Shown piece after piece: positions 48,183 through 57,165 of a stretch of 64,000 nucleotides of DNA. This stretch comes from Companilactobacillus kedongensis. GTDB lineage: Bacteria > Bacillota > Bacilli > Lactobacillales > Lactobacillaceae. The notes below the pieces were generated by a model, which made no database searches, was not told the origin of the DNA, and was given only the letters and a program-made list of their open reading frames with translations. Each line of letters starts with the position of its first letter. Position 1 is the stretch's first letter. A program made the position numbers and the translations under genes. The stretch is from the NCBI RefSeq assembly GCF_003946625.1, contig NZ_RHOR01000001.1, positions 186,001 through 250,000 of the forward strand, given 5' to 3'.

Positions 48183-48491
48183 TTGGCAACTCGTAAAATA
48201 CCCATGCGTAAAGATATTTTAACAAGCAAGATGTATCCAAAAAGAGAAATGGTTCGAATTGTTAAGGACAAGGACGGAAATATTTCCATTGATCCAACAG
48301 GAAAGAAAGCCGGTAGAGGTGCTTATGTAGGTTTGAATCCTGAAGCTGTGAAAAAAGCCAAATCACAAAAGATTTTGGAAAAAGTATTTTCACATGCCGT
48401 ACCAAGTGAATTCTATGATGAACTATTCGATTTTGTAGATCATCAAAAAGCCAGAATGGATTTATTTGGGGATTTAGGTAAGAAACATTGA
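48183..48491 (+). CDS. rnpM: RNase P modulator RnpM (YlxR, DUF448)
   Basis: YlxR-family proteins bind RNase P RNA and reduce its activity in B. subtilis. The 102-residue protein shows RKIPMRKDILTSKMYPKREM, then IDPTGKKAGRGAYV, the family core. The Cys common after the first Arg-Lys in many YlxR proteins is Asp here. I start at TTG 48183, after AGGGGGTGA; an upstream in-frame GTG at 48174 lies within that site. The stop overlaps the next start (TTGA). Confidence 0.9.
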   Translation: MATRKIPMRKDILTSKMYPKREMVRIVKDKDGNISIDPTGKKAGRGAYVGLNPEAVKKAKSQKILEKVFSHAVPSEFYDELFDFVDHQKARMDLFGDLGKKH

Positions 48492-48787
48492 GAGATAAAT
48501 TTCTAGGCTTTTTAGGAATAGTTCTAAGATCTGGTAATATGGTCAGTGGTACAGATTTAACACTTCAAGGAATTCGCAATAAGAGTGTTAAACTAGTAGT
48601 GATGGCTAGTGACTGCAGTGATAGAACTAAGAAAGATCTAACTAATAAGACAGATTATTATCAAGTACCATTAATAACAGAGTTTACAAGTTATGAAATT
48701 AAAAATTCTATTGGAAAAAATAGAAAAGTTATTGGAATAACGGACTTAAAAATGGCTAAAAGGTTGAGTGAACTTATGGAAAACTAA
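48488..48787 (+). CDS. L7Ae-like ribosomal protein YlxQ
   Basis: A 99-residue protein of the L7Ae/L30e/YlxQ family, RNA-binding proteins that often recognise kink-turns. [19 protein letters not shown] and [17 protein letters not shown] match the family. The start is TTG 48488, overlapping the rnpM stop, with AGGTAAG upstream. The place between rnpM and infB is conserved. Its function in bacteria is unclear. Confidence 0.9.
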   Translation: MRDKFLGFLGIVLRSGNMVSGTDLTLQGIRNKSVKLVVMASDCSDRTKKDLTNKTDYYQVPLITEFTSYEIKNSIGKNRKVIGITDLKMAKRLSELMEN

Positions 48788-48800
48788 GGAGAGTGATAGG

Positions 48801-51698
48801 ATGGCCAAAAAACGAATCTATACTATTGCAAAAGAAAATAACGTTGATAACCAAGTTGTAATCGACGCCGCCGAAAAATTAGGAATGGATGTAAAGAATC
48901 ATATGTCATCTGTTGATGAAAATAGTGAATCAAAAATTGTTAACAGTCTTAAGAAACCTGCTAACCACAGTGTAAAGAGTACAAGTAGTAATACTAATAA
49001 TACTCATACAAATACTGCTAATACTGCTAAGAAAGAAAGCACGACTTCTTCAAATAACAGTAATAATGGCAATGGTCAACACAAGACTAAGATTAAGATT
49101 ACAGCTGTAAGAAGAGATGCCACTAAGAATAATAGGGGACATTTCGATCACAACAATAATCGTAACAATAACAACCATCGTGAAAATAATAATAACCATG
49201 GTTCGGTAAATTCAAGTAATAGTAGACAACATACAAATACTAACAGCAATAACAATAGAAACGATCATCGTACCAATACTAATAATAGTGGTACAAATAA
49301 TCGTCCATATAATAACAGCAATAATAATAACAACCGTTCTAACAATAACAATGGTCGTCCAAATAATAATCGACCAAATAATGATCGTCGCAATAACCAA
49401 TCACGTGACAATCGTAATAACAGAAATGTTAGAACTACACAAACACAACAAGCTCCAAGACCAAGACAAAGTGCTGGTAACAAGTATCTAGAACAATATA
49501 AGACAAATATTCAAGATGCTAGTCGTGCAACAACACCAAGTCGTCCTAGAAACAACAATAACCATAACAGCGCTAACCGTAATAATCACAACAATAGTAA
49601 TAACAATAGCCGTCCTAACAATAACAACAACAGACGTTTTAATAACAATAATAATACGAATAATCGTCCAAATAATAACCACAGCAATAATAACAATAAT
49701 GTTAGAAAACCTGTTGAAGCTAATAAATCACAATCCGCTCCAAAGACAACAAATAAAGTTGAAGTTCCAAAGCCAGAATACAAGAAGCCAAAGGCAACAA
49801 ATAATCGTGACTTTGGTCATAAGCAAAACTTGGCTAATCCTTTCGGATCTCGTAAGAAGAAGAAGGAAAGAAAGAGACAACAACGTCAACGTAGCAATGA
49901 ACCTAAGAAGGTTATGCCACAAAGAAAAGAACGTCCATTACCAGAAACACTTGTTTATTCAGTTGGTATGAATGCTCAAGATATTGGTAAGTTGTTGCAT
50001 CGTGAACCAGCTGAGATCGTTAAGAAACTATTTATGCTTGGAATTATGATCAACCAAAACCAATCATTGGATAAAGATACTATCGAATTATTAGCAACTG
50101 ATTATGATATCAAGGCAGAAGAAAAAGTTGAAGAAGATATCGCTGATATTGACCAATACTTTGAAGAAGAAACTAAGAGTACTAAGCACTTAGTTCCAAG
50201 ACCTCCAGTTGTTACAATCATGGGACACGTTGACCATGGTAAGACAACTCTATTGGATCACTTGAGACATACTCACGTTACAGCTAGTGAAGCTGGTGGT
50301 ATTACTCAACATATCGGTGCTTATCAAGTAAGATTACAAGAACGTTTAATTACCTTCTTGGATACACCAGGACATGCCGCCTTTACAAATATGCGTGCTC
50401 GTGGTGCTGATATTACTGATATCGTTATCTTAGTTGTTGCAGCTGATGATGGTGTTATGCCTCAGACAATTGAAGCTATTAACCATGCTAAGGCCGCAAA
50501 TGATCCTATTATCGTTGCCGTTAATAAGATCGATAAGCCAGGAGCAAACCCACAACACGTAATCGAACAATTGATGGAATATGAACTTATTCCTGAAGAT
50601 TACGGTGGTGATACGATCTTTGTTGAGATCTCTGCCAAAGAGGGTACCAACATTGATAAATTGCTAGAAATGGTTCTACTACAAGCTGATGTGCTTGAAT
50701 TGAAGGCTAACCCTGATCAAAAGGCTGTCGGTACTGTTATCGAAGCTAAACTTGATAAGGGTCGTGGACCAGTTGCATCACTATTGGTACAACAAGGTAC
50801 ACTTCATGTTGGAGATCCAGTCGTTGTCGGTAATACCTTTGGTCGTGTCAGAACTATGACAAACTACAATGGTAAAGAAGTTAAGAAAGCTACACCATCA
50901 GAACCAGTTGAAATCACTGGTTTGAATGATGTACCAGAATCAGCTGACAAGTTCGTTGTCTTCACAGATGAAAAGACTGCTCGTGCAGCTGGTGAGGAAC
51001 GTGCAAGTCGTGCTATTCAAAAGGAACGTCAAAATACTAACCCCGTAACTCTTGATAACTTGTTTGAAACAATGAAAGAAGGAGAACTTAAGAAGGTCGA
51101 CGTTATTATTAAAGCCGATGTTCAAGGTTCTGTTGAAGCCATTGCCGGAAGTTTGAAGAAGATCGAAGTTGAAGGCGTTCGTGTTAATATTATTCATCAA
51201 GCCGTTGGTGCTATTACTGAAAGTGATGTTAACCTTGCTTCTGCAAGTAATGCTATCATTATTGGATTTAATGTTCGTCCAACTGCTCAAGCTCGTATTC
51301 AAGCTAAGGATGAAAATGTTGATATTCGTTTACATAGAGTTATCTATCAAGCAATCGATGAAATCGAAGCCGCTATGAAGGGTATGCTTGAACCAGTTTA
51401 TAAAGAAAAAATCACTGGTAACTTATCTGTTCGTGAAACATACAATGTTTCTAAGATCGGTACAATTGCTGGATGTATTGTGAATACTGGTAGCATCACT
51501 CGTGATTCAGGCGTTCGCTTGATCAGAGACGGTATCGTTGTCTACGAAGGAAAACTTGCTTCACTTAAACGTTTCAAGGACGATGCCAAAGAAGTTAAAG
51601 CAGGATTCGAATGTGGTGTTACAATCGAAAACTACAATGACATTAAAATTGGTGATGAAATTGAAGCCTATGTGATGGAAGAAGTTCCAGTCAAATAG
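48801..51698 (+). CDS. infB: Translation initiation factor IF-2
   Basis: IF-2 brings initiator tRNA to the ribosome. The 965-residue protein has the small N-terminal domain ([19 protein letters not shown]), a long Asn-, Arg-, His- and Ser-rich linker (about residues 55-310), a basic stretch, a second IF2_N region ([16 protein letters not shown]), then the G domain with [10 protein letters not shown] near residue 475, DTPGHAAF and NKIDKPGAN, and domains II-IV. The start is the ATG at 48801 after AAGGAGAGTGATAGG. The linker uses both AAT and AAC. Confidence 0.97.
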   Translation: MAKKRIYTIAKENNVDNQVVIDAAEKLGMDVKNHMSSVDENSESKIVNSLKKPANHSVKSTSSNTNNTHTNTANTAKKESTTSSNNSNNGNGQHKTKIKITAVRRDATKNNRGHFDHNNNRNNNNHRENNNNHGSVNSSNSRQHTNTNSNNNRNDHRTNTNNSGTNNRPYNNSNNNNNRSNNNNGRPNNNRPNNDRRNNQSRDNRNNRNVRTTQTQQAPRPRQSAGNKYLEQYKTNIQDASRATTPSRPRNNNNHNSANRNNHNNSNNNSRPNNNNNRRFNNNNNTNNRPNNNHSNNNNNVRKPVEANKSQSAPKTTNKVEVPKPEYKKPKATNNRDFGHKQNLANPFGSRKKKKERKRQQRQRSNEPKKVMPQRKERPLPETLVYSVGMNAQDIGKLLHREPAEIVKKLFMLGIMINQNQSLDKDTIELLATDYDIKAEEKVEEDIADIDQYFEEETKSTKHLVPRPPVVTIMGHVDHGKTTLLDHLRHTHVTASEAGGITQHIGAYQVRLQERLITFLDTPGHAAFTNMRARGADITDIVILVVAADDGVMPQTIEAINHAKAANDPIIVAVNKIDKPGANPQHVIEQLMEYELIPEDYGGDTIFVEISAKEGTNIDKLLEMVLLQADVLELKANPDQKAVGTVIEAKLDKGRGPVASLLVQQGTLHVGDPVVVGNTFGRVRTMTNYNGKEVKKATPSEPVEITGLNDVPESADKFVVFTDEKTARAAGEERASRAIQKERQNTNPVTLDNLFETMKEGELKKVDVIIKADVQGSVEAIAGSLKKIEVEGVRVNIIHQAVGAITESDVNLASASNAIIIGFNVRPTAQARIQAKDENVDIRLHRVIYQAIDEIEAAMKGMLEPVYKEKITGNLSVRETYNVSKIGTIAGCIVNTGSITRDSGVRLIRDGIVVYEGKLASLKRFKDDAKEVKAGFECGVTIENYNDIKIGDEIEAYVMEEVPVK

Positions 51699-51709
51699 GA
51701 GATGATAAT

Positions 51710-52069
51710 ATGGTAAAACATCGAATTGGTCGTGTGGAACAAGAAATACAAAAAGAAGTAAATGATATTTTACTTAAACGTATTCGTGATCCACGAGTTC
51801 AAGGTGTAACTGTAACCGGTGTTGAGATGACAGGTGACTTGCAACAAGCCACAATTTACTACAGTATCCTTTCTGAGAAAGCTAGCGATGTCGAAAAGAC
51901 TCAAGCCGGTTTAGATAAGGCCAAAGGTCTGATCAGAAAAGAACTAGGTTCACGTCTAACACTATATAAAGTTCCAGAATTAGAATTTAAACAGGATCAG
52001 TCTATTCGCTACGGTGAAAAAATTGACCGTTTAATTGCTAAATTACATCAAGACGAAGCAAATCGTTAA
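51710..52069 (+). CDS. rbfA: Ribosome-binding factor A
   Basis: RbfA helps mature the 16S 5' end and is needed in cold growth. The 119-residue KH-fold protein starts KHRIGRVEQEIQKEVNDIL and contains DPRVQGVTVTGVEMTGDLQ. GGAGATGATAAT lies upstream. It ends the nusA operon, with a strong terminator eight bases after the stop. Confidence 0.96.
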   Translation: MVKHRIGRVEQEIQKEVNDILLKRIRDPRVQGVTVTGVEMTGDLQQATIYYSILSEKASDVEKTQAGLDKAKGLIRKELGSRLTLYKVPELEFKQDQSIRYGEKIDRLIAKLHQDEANR

Positions 52070-52076
52070 AATAAAG

Positions 52077-52115
52077 AATACCTGCCGAAATGAAAATTTC
52101 TGCAGGTATTTTTTT
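52077..52115 (+). terminator. Intrinsic terminator of the nusA-infB-rbfA operon
   Basis: AATACCTGC (52077-52085) pairs with GCAGGTATT (52102-52110), extended inside by GAAAT with ATTTC, then T residues. Confidence 0.9.
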
Positions 52116-52243
52116 ATCTTCGAGTAGGCAATTATAGTTATCAAAATAAAAATTGTTCTTTATTTAAAAAGGCTGATTTCTATTTAGAAGATAGTCAGGT
52201 AAAATTCACTTTAGTTTCCAAAAAGTTTTTAAGGGAGAAGAAA

Positions 52244-53062
52244 GTGCATAAAAAATTTTTATGGTTGATCCTGTTTTTATTAGTAGGATGCTTGAATAGC
52301 CAAACAACCACTATTAAGGCTACATCAACAAATACAAATCAAACTTTGACTGCAAAAAGAATTAGTAATTGGACTTATAGATCGGGTGAGAAATCAGTCA
52401 AGATTTTGAATAATGATAAGCCAACAGAGATCAAGAAAGCCAATTTTGATCAATCACATGTTGATTATGGAGGCTTAGATAGTCTCAATCGCACAAAGAC
52501 AGCCACTGCTTACTTGACCAGAAATAATTTAGGACGTTCGAATACAAGAACTGAACAAATGTGGCGTCCGACTGGTTGGCATAATCAAGCTAAATATATT
52601 GATGGAACTCGAATAATTCCACAAAATCGTGGACATTTGATTGCTTATACAATGACGTTTAATCTAAATAAATCGGGTCAGGCACAACAAGGTGAACTTG
52701 GTAGCATCGATAATCCTTATAATTTATTTACACAAACAGAATTTTCAAATCAGAAGACGATGACTCAAATCGAACAAAAGGTTCGCAATACTTTGGCTCA
52801 AAATAAAAAAGTGGTTTATCGAGTAACGCCAATTTTTCATGGGCGTGAATTAATGGCTAGAGGTGTCTGGGTTCAAGCCTTGTCGACAGATGGCAGTTTG
52901 AAGTTCAATCGTTACTTGTGGAATGTGCAAGATAAAGTGAAATTTGACTATGTTACTGGAAGATCCAAAATTGACAGAAATTGGAGGGTCCCGGAAGTTT
53001 CAGACCAGAAATCAAGTTATAACCATTATCAAAGGCATAACGATTATCGTAAAAAGTATTAG
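52244..53062 (+). CDS. EndA-like DNA/RNA non-specific endonuclease, lipoprotein
   Basis: A 272-residue protein with a basic, hydrophobic signal and lipobox LLVGC (Cys16), so it is probably a membrane-anchored lipoprotein facing outward. The beta-beta-alpha metal nuclease motif is NRGH (128-131) instead of the usual DRGH, with His131 the likely base, and NLFTQTEFSNQ supplies the metal-binding Asn, as in streptococcal EndA. EndA degrades one strand during DNA uptake or attacks extracellular DNA; the role here is inference. GTG start behind GGGAGAAG. It is a single gene with a terminator on each side. Confidence 0.85.
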   Translation: MHKKFLWLILFLLVGCLNSQTTTIKATSTNTNQTLTAKRISNWTYRSGEKSVKILNNDKPTEIKKANFDQSHVDYGGLDSLNRTKTATAYLTRNNLGRSNTRTEQMWRPTGWHNQAKYIDGTRIIPQNRGHLIAYTMTFNLNKSGQAQQGELGSIDNPYNLFTQTEFSNQKTMTQIEQKVRNTLAQNKKVVYRVTPIFHGRELMARGVWVQALSTDGSLKFNRYLWNVQDKVKFDYVTGRSKIDRNWRVPEVSDQKSSYNHYQRHNDYRKKY

Positions 53063-53087
53063 TTTGATATAGAGAAATTAGATAAGT

Positions 53088-53122
53088 AAAAAAACTGATG
53101 TCGAGATGGCATCAGTTTTTTT
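53088..53122 (+). terminator. Intrinsic terminator after the nuclease gene
   Basis: An A run plus CTGATG (to 53100) pairs with CATCAG (53110-53115) and a T run. Confidence 0.85.
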
Positions 53123-53148
53123 GCTTTTTAATGTTACTATTTTATAAA
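53121..53148 (+). promoter_or_regulatory. Candidate promoter for the TetR-family gene
   Basis: TTGCTT (53121-53126), a 16-base spacer and TATAAA (53143-53148), directly after the terminator. Confidence 0.55.
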
Positions 53149-53164
53149 GTGAGGTAAGACAAAT

Positions 53165-53719
53165 ATGAATACTAAAGATATACTTGCGCAAACTTTAAAA
53201 AATTTAATGAATAAAACTCCAGTTGATAAAATTACAATCAATATTTTAACAGGTGAAGCTAACGTTGCTCGAAATACTTTTTATTACCATTTTGATGATA
53301 TCAAATCAATCTTGGAGTGGATCTATGCCCGTGAAATTGTCGTTCAATTAGCCGTTTATCAAAGACAATCGAACTGGATCGACGGTTTTAAAACCTTATT
53401 GGGTTATATTTATGAGAATCGTAAATTTTGTTTGAATACATTTAGATCAACTAATCGATCGTTCTTGGAACATTTTCTTTATCGCTTGGCTTTTGATATG
53501 GTATCTGGTGTTGTTATGGATCTGGAACCTGACTGCGATACTAATTTACGTGATGAGATAAGTAACTTCTATGGACGTGCTTTAACAAGTCAAGTTATTC
53601 AATGGTTGGTAACTGATATGAAAGAATCAGAATGTGAATTTGTCGAGCGAATGGAGCGTATGCTTGGCGGAACAATTGAAGCTGTTGTTAAAAGAAACTA
53701 TCAAAGTTTGGACAAGTGA
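53165..53719 (+). CDS. TetR/AcrR family transcriptional regulator (DhaS-like)
   Basis: A 184-residue regulator. The N-terminal helix-turn-helix is ITINILTGEANVARNTFYYHF, close to the DhaS subgroup common in Firmicutes; the C-terminal domain (HFLYRLAFDMVSGVV) fits the Firmicutes TetR type. The effector is unknown. GTGAGGT lies before the ATG. It is 85 bases upstream of a same-strand membrane protein gene, which it may control; palindromes between them could be its operators. Confidence 0.9.
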   Translation: MNTKDILAQTLKNLMNKTPVDKITINILTGEANVARNTFYYHFDDIKSILEWIYAREIVVQLAVYQRQSNWIDGFKTLLGYIYENRKFCLNTFRSTNRSFLEHFLYRLAFDMVSGVVMDLEPDCDTNLRDEISNFYGRALTSQVIQWLVTDMKESECEFVERMERMLGGTIEAVVKRNYQSLDK

Positions 53720-53748
53720 TAGTCTTTGACCATATTAAGAACTCTGGA

Positions 53749-53775
53749 AACCGGTTACAATTTAATTGTGAATTA
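53749..53775. promoter_or_regulatory. Palindromes between the TetR gene and the membrane protein gene
   Basis: AACCGGTT (53749-53756) is a perfect eight-base palindrome, and TAATT-GTG-AATTA (53763-53775) is an inverted repeat with a three-base centre. Either could be a regulator site. A TACAAT (53756-53761) lies between them. Confidence 0.4.
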
Positions 53776-53804
53776 GATAACTAAGGTGACTGGAGGCGAT
53801 TATA

Positions 53805-54788
53805 ATGTTCTTATTTCAAAATATTACCGCAATAGATTGGGTAATGTGGATTGCTGTTATTGCAGCATTAATGCTATTGAACGAAGCCGCACGAGCTAAT
53901 AAATGGATTGGATTGGCACTTTTTGTTGCTGTACCGATTATTCTAACGATTTTTGTTTGGCCTAGGACTGCTGGAGCTGGTAGTAGTACAGGTACATGGT
54001 TTCATTGGGTAAAAGTTTATTCGGCGTTAGCAGGATGTTTAGGATTCATGGCTTTGAGATTTATTCCCAAGCTGCAAAATAATAAGTGGATGCTAATGTT
54101 CCCACCGATTATTTTGTCAGTGAACATCATGGAAGCAGTATTCAGAGATTTTCAAGTTTACGGATTACATGGAATGGTTGATGGCGTATTTATGAATGGT
54201 GGCGCTTGGAATATCATGAATGGTATCGCCGGTATTATTAATATCATTACGATAACCGGTTGGATGGGGATTATTGTAAGTCGTGATAAGCAAAAGGATA
54301 TGATTTGGCCTGATCAAATTTGGCCATGGATTATTGCTTATGATGTGTGGAACTTTGCATATGTTTACAATTGTGTTGGTGACCATTCATTCTACGCAGG
54401 AGCTGCATTACTTCTTTCTTGTACCATTGCCGCATTCTTTATCAAGAAAGGTTCCTGGCTGCAGGCACGTGCTCAGACTTTAGCATTTTGGATGATGTTT
54501 ACAATGAGTTTTCCAGCATTTGTAACCGATTCTCAATTTGCAGTTCAGAGTTCTCATAGCAGTACGGCACTTATGACGATCAGTGCATTAGCATTAATTA
54601 TCAATATAGCTGTTTTAGGATTACATATTTATCGAGTTGTTAAATTACGTAGAAATCCTTTGAAAGATTCAGTTTATGCTGGAACAAGAGCACATGATCA
54701 AGTAGTAGCGGATAATTTAGATATTGATAAACTCCCTAATGATTTGAATACTAAAGATTCAAGTAGAAAAGATTCAGCTCTGATTTAA
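53805..54788 (+). CDS. Multi-pass membrane protein of unknown function (DUF5692-like)
   Basis: A 327-residue hydrophobic protein with about eight or nine membrane segments and a charged C-terminal tail (after about residue 275). Residues such as WFHWVKVYSALAGCLGF, FRDFQVYG and WIIAYDVWNFAYVYNCVGDH are distinctive, with several Trp, Asp and Asn inside membrane segments, which hints at transport or an enzyme site. I recall a DUF5692 family of this type in lactic acid bacteria, but cannot confirm it. CTGGAGGCG precedes the ATG. The TetR gene upstream probably regulates it. Confidence 0.75.
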   Translation: MFLFQNITAIDWVMWIAVIAALMLLNEAARANKWIGLALFVAVPIILTIFVWPRTAGAGSSTGTWFHWVKVYSALAGCLGFMALRFIPKLQNNKWMLMFPPIILSVNIMEAVFRDFQVYGLHGMVDGVFMNGGAWNIMNGIAGIINIITITGWMGIIVSRDKQKDMIWPDQIWPWIIAYDVWNFAYVYNCVGDHSFYAGAALLLSCTIAAFFIKKGSWLQARAQTLAFWMMFTMSFPAFVTDSQFAVQSSHSSTALMTISALALIINIAVLGLHIYRVVKLRRNPLKDSVYAGTRAHDQVVADNLDIDKLPNDLNTKDSSRKDSALI

Positions 54789-54881
54789 GCTAAAGAATCA
54801 TATTGATTATTAAAATAATTGATATGATTTTTTTGTCGTTTTGTCAATATAAATTAATCAACTGTTGATAATGCTTATATC

Positions 54882-54890
54882 TGTTATATT
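54882..54890 (+). promoter_or_regulatory. Extended -10 promoter for the LtaS-type gene
   Basis: TGTTATATT (TG-N-TATATT) 47 bases before the start codon, with TTGATA nearby at 54865-54870 but at a short 14-base spacing. Confidence 0.5.
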
Positions 54891-54937
54891 TAATGGAACA
54901 ATATATAATTGCAATGTTCTTACTGGAGGATCATTTA

Positions 54938-57055
54938 ATGAGGGATATACTAAGTAACCTAAATAACATTTTCAAATTTATGATTATCTTAGTGTTTATC
55001 CTTTGGGAAAAGAGTGTGTTTGCATATTACTTTGACTTCTCTTTGGGAGTACAGGGCTTACTGCAGAATATAATTCTTTTAATAAGTCCTTTAGGTACAA
55101 GTATCATCTTATTAAGCTTTGGACTTTACTTCCGTAGGTCAAAAATCGCATATTTTGCCATGACCTTAATTTACTTGATCGAATCTATTTTTTTATATAG
55201 TAATGTTCTCTATTATCGAGAGTTTACAAATTTTATTTCGTTAAATACGATTCTTAGTTCTGCCAAAGCTGTTAAAAGCCTTGGTCCTAGCGTAATGAAT
55301 TCAATTAAATACTATGATTTTGTTTATTTGATCGATGTATTATTTGTCTTCATTATTTTATTTATCATGATCCGAAAGAAAAAATTACAACTGACACGTA
55401 AGCTGAATGCCACAGCTTGGACTATCTTTGGCGTGATGATATTTTCATTTAATCTAGCTTTGGCGGAAATGAATCGACCACAATTGTTAACTCGTATGTT
55501 TGATCAGACCTATATTGTAAAATACTTGGGACTTAATACATTCTTTGTATACGACTCAATTAAAACGGTTAATTCAGATCGAGTGCGTAATAATACTGAA
55601 AATACTAGTATTGATGGACCTTTGAAATATCAGCAAGAAAACTATGCAAAACCGAATCAGAAATACTTTGGCGTAGCTCGAAAGAAGAATTTGATAATTA
55701 TTCATCTGGAAAGTTTTCAGCAATTTCTCATTAACTTTAAGGTAAATGGTCAAGAAGTAACGCCTTTTTTGAATTCACTATATAGCGACAATAATACTTT
55801 GTCATACAGTAATTTTTTTCATCAGGTGGGACAGGGAAAAACAAGTGATGCTGAAACAATGCTGGAAACTGGATTATTTGGTTTGCCAGAGGGTTCATTT
55901 TTACCTCAGTTAGGGCCTAGTAATACTTTTCAGGCTGCACCCGCAATTTTGAATCAGTCAGAAGGATACACTAGTGCAGTTTTCCATGGAAATGTTGCTA
56001 GTTTTTATTCGAGGGATAAAGTCTATCCTAATTTTGGATATAACTATTTCTTTGATCAAAAGTCGTTCAATACTTCTGATGGCAGCAGCGTTGGATTCGG
56101 TTTAAAGGATAAGTTGATGTTTGCTGAAAGTACTAAGTATTTGGAACAATTGCAACAACCATTTTATGTGAAGTATATTACGCTAACTAATCACTATCCA
56201 TTCGATCTTCCAGCAGAGGATAATGATGGCTTTGTCACTACTCAAACGAAGAATAGTGTTGTGAATAACTATTTTTTGACGGCGCACTACTTAGACAGTT
56301 CATTAAAAGAGTTCTTTAATTATCTGAAGAAAAGTGGGTTGTACGACAAATCTATGATTGTTTTGTATGGAGATCATTATGGGATCTCAAACGATAAGAA
56401 TCCTGATTTAGCACCACTATTGGGCTATTCTGAAGATCAGTGGACTGATTTTAATAATACTCAACTTCAAAGAGTACCATTTATGATACATATGAAAGGT
56501 TTAAAAGGTGGAGTTAAGGACACTTATGGTGGTGAGATAGATGTGTTACCAACGCTTCTCCATCTTACTGGAGTCAATTCTAAAGATTATTTGCAATTAG
56601 GCGAAGATTTATTATCTAAGGATCACAATCAAATCGTGTCTTTTAGAAATGGCAGTTATGTGACTCCGGAATATACAGTTTTAAAGAAAGGTAAGGGATC
56701 GTATGATGTTTATCTTAACTCCAGTGGTGAAAAATTAGATTTAACGGAGAATAAGATATTATCTAAAAAAATAGAAAATTGGGGCAAACAAGTTGATCAG
56801 CGTCTAAAAATATCAGATAAGATCAATAATCAAAATCTCTTGAGATTCTATACGCCTAGTGGATTTGTACCAGTAGATCCCAATGATGATAAATATAATT
56901 ATCTAAATCAAATGGACAGAATGCTCCAAATAAGGGATGAAAAAGGGACTGGTTCAACCAGTTTATATTCTAAGAATGATAACGATTCCACTACTAACTT
57001 CTATGACAGTGATGCTCCGGAATTCAAGCAAGAATTACTTGTACCATTCAAGTGA
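54938..57055 (+). CDS. Lipoteichoic acid synthase family protein
   Basis: A 705-residue membrane sulfatase-fold enzyme of the LtaS family, which polymerises glycerol phosphate from phosphatidylglycerol on the outer face of the membrane. Five N-terminal membrane segments are followed by the extracellular domain with the metal Glu258 (IHLESFQQF), nucleophile Thr302 (GQGKTSDAE) and metal Asp479/His480 (YGDHYG), positions almost equal to S. aureus LtaS. The start is the ATG at 54938 after TGGAGGATC. Lactobacilli may have more than one LtaS-like protein, so polymerase or primase roles cannot be separated. Confidence 0.9.
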   Translation: MRDILSNLNNIFKFMIILVFILWEKSVFAYYFDFSLGVQGLLQNIILLISPLGTSIILLSFGLYFRRSKIAYFAMTLIYLIESIFLYSNVLYYREFTNFISLNTILSSAKAVKSLGPSVMNSIKYYDFVYLIDVLFVFIILFIMIRKKKLQLTRKLNATAWTIFGVMIFSFNLALAEMNRPQLLTRMFDQTYIVKYLGLNTFFVYDSIKTVNSDRVRNNTENTSIDGPLKYQQENYAKPNQKYFGVARKKNLIIIHLESFQQFLINFKVNGQEVTPFLNSLYSDNNTLSYSNFFHQVGQGKTSDAETMLETGLFGLPEGSFLPQLGPSNTFQAAPAILNQSEGYTSAVFHGNVASFYSRDKVYPNFGYNYFFDQKSFNTSDGSSVGFGLKDKLMFAESTKYLEQLQQPFYVKYITLTNHYPFDLPAEDNDGFVTTQTKNSVVNNYFLTAHYLDSSLKEFFNYLKKSGLYDKSMIVLYGDHYGISNDKNPDLAPLLGYSEDQWTDFNNTQLQRVPFMIHMKGLKGGVKDTYGGEIDVLPTLLHLTGVNSKDYLQLGEDLLSKDHNQIVSFRNGSYVTPEYTVLKKGKGSYDVYLNSSGEKLDLTENKILSKKIENWGKQVDQRLKISDKINNQNLLRFYTPSGFVPVDPNDDKYNYLNQMDRMLQIRDEKGTGSTSLYSKNDNDSTTNFYDSDAPEFKQELLVPFK

Positions 57056-57090
57056 CCTCTTTCATCACTGACTTGTATCGATAGTCTGCA

Positions 57091-57118
57091 AAACTTCCAA
57101 TTCAATGGAAGTTTTTTT
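57091..57118 (+). terminator. Intrinsic terminator after the LtaS-type gene
   Basis: AAACTTCCA (57091-57099) pairs with TGGAAGTTT (57106-57114), then more T residues. Confidence 0.9.
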
Positions 57119-57126
57119 GTTATAAT
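57118..57126 (+). promoter_or_regulatory. Extended -10 promoter for truB-ribF
   Basis: TGTTATAAT (TG-N-TATAAT) begins on the last T of the preceding terminator and lies 39 bases before truB. No clear -35 is visible. Confidence 0.55.
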
Positions 57127-57165
57127 TAATAAAGTTGTTTATTAATAGTTACGGAGATTAAATAC

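Noticed and set aside
49000-49740. AAT/AAC-rich tract considered as a tandem DNA repeat or CRISPR-like array
   Set aside because: There is no fixed unit length or spacer, and the frame is kept within IF-2.
49212-49971. Several open frames in other phases and on the other strand of infB
   Set aside because: They arise from the repetitive AAT/AAC composition of the IF-2 linker and consist of Ile/Val or Leu runs. None has a start context or family similarity.
53726-53761. TTGACC with TACAAT as a promoter for the membrane protein gene
   Set aside because: The spacing is 24 bases, too long for sigma-A. The TACAAT may still be used with another -35, but I cannot support a full promoter.
52116-57118. 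Mobile element or prophage remnant around the accessory genes
   Set aside because: No integrase, transposase, att-like direct repeats or phage genes were found; codon use looks like that of the neighbours by eye.
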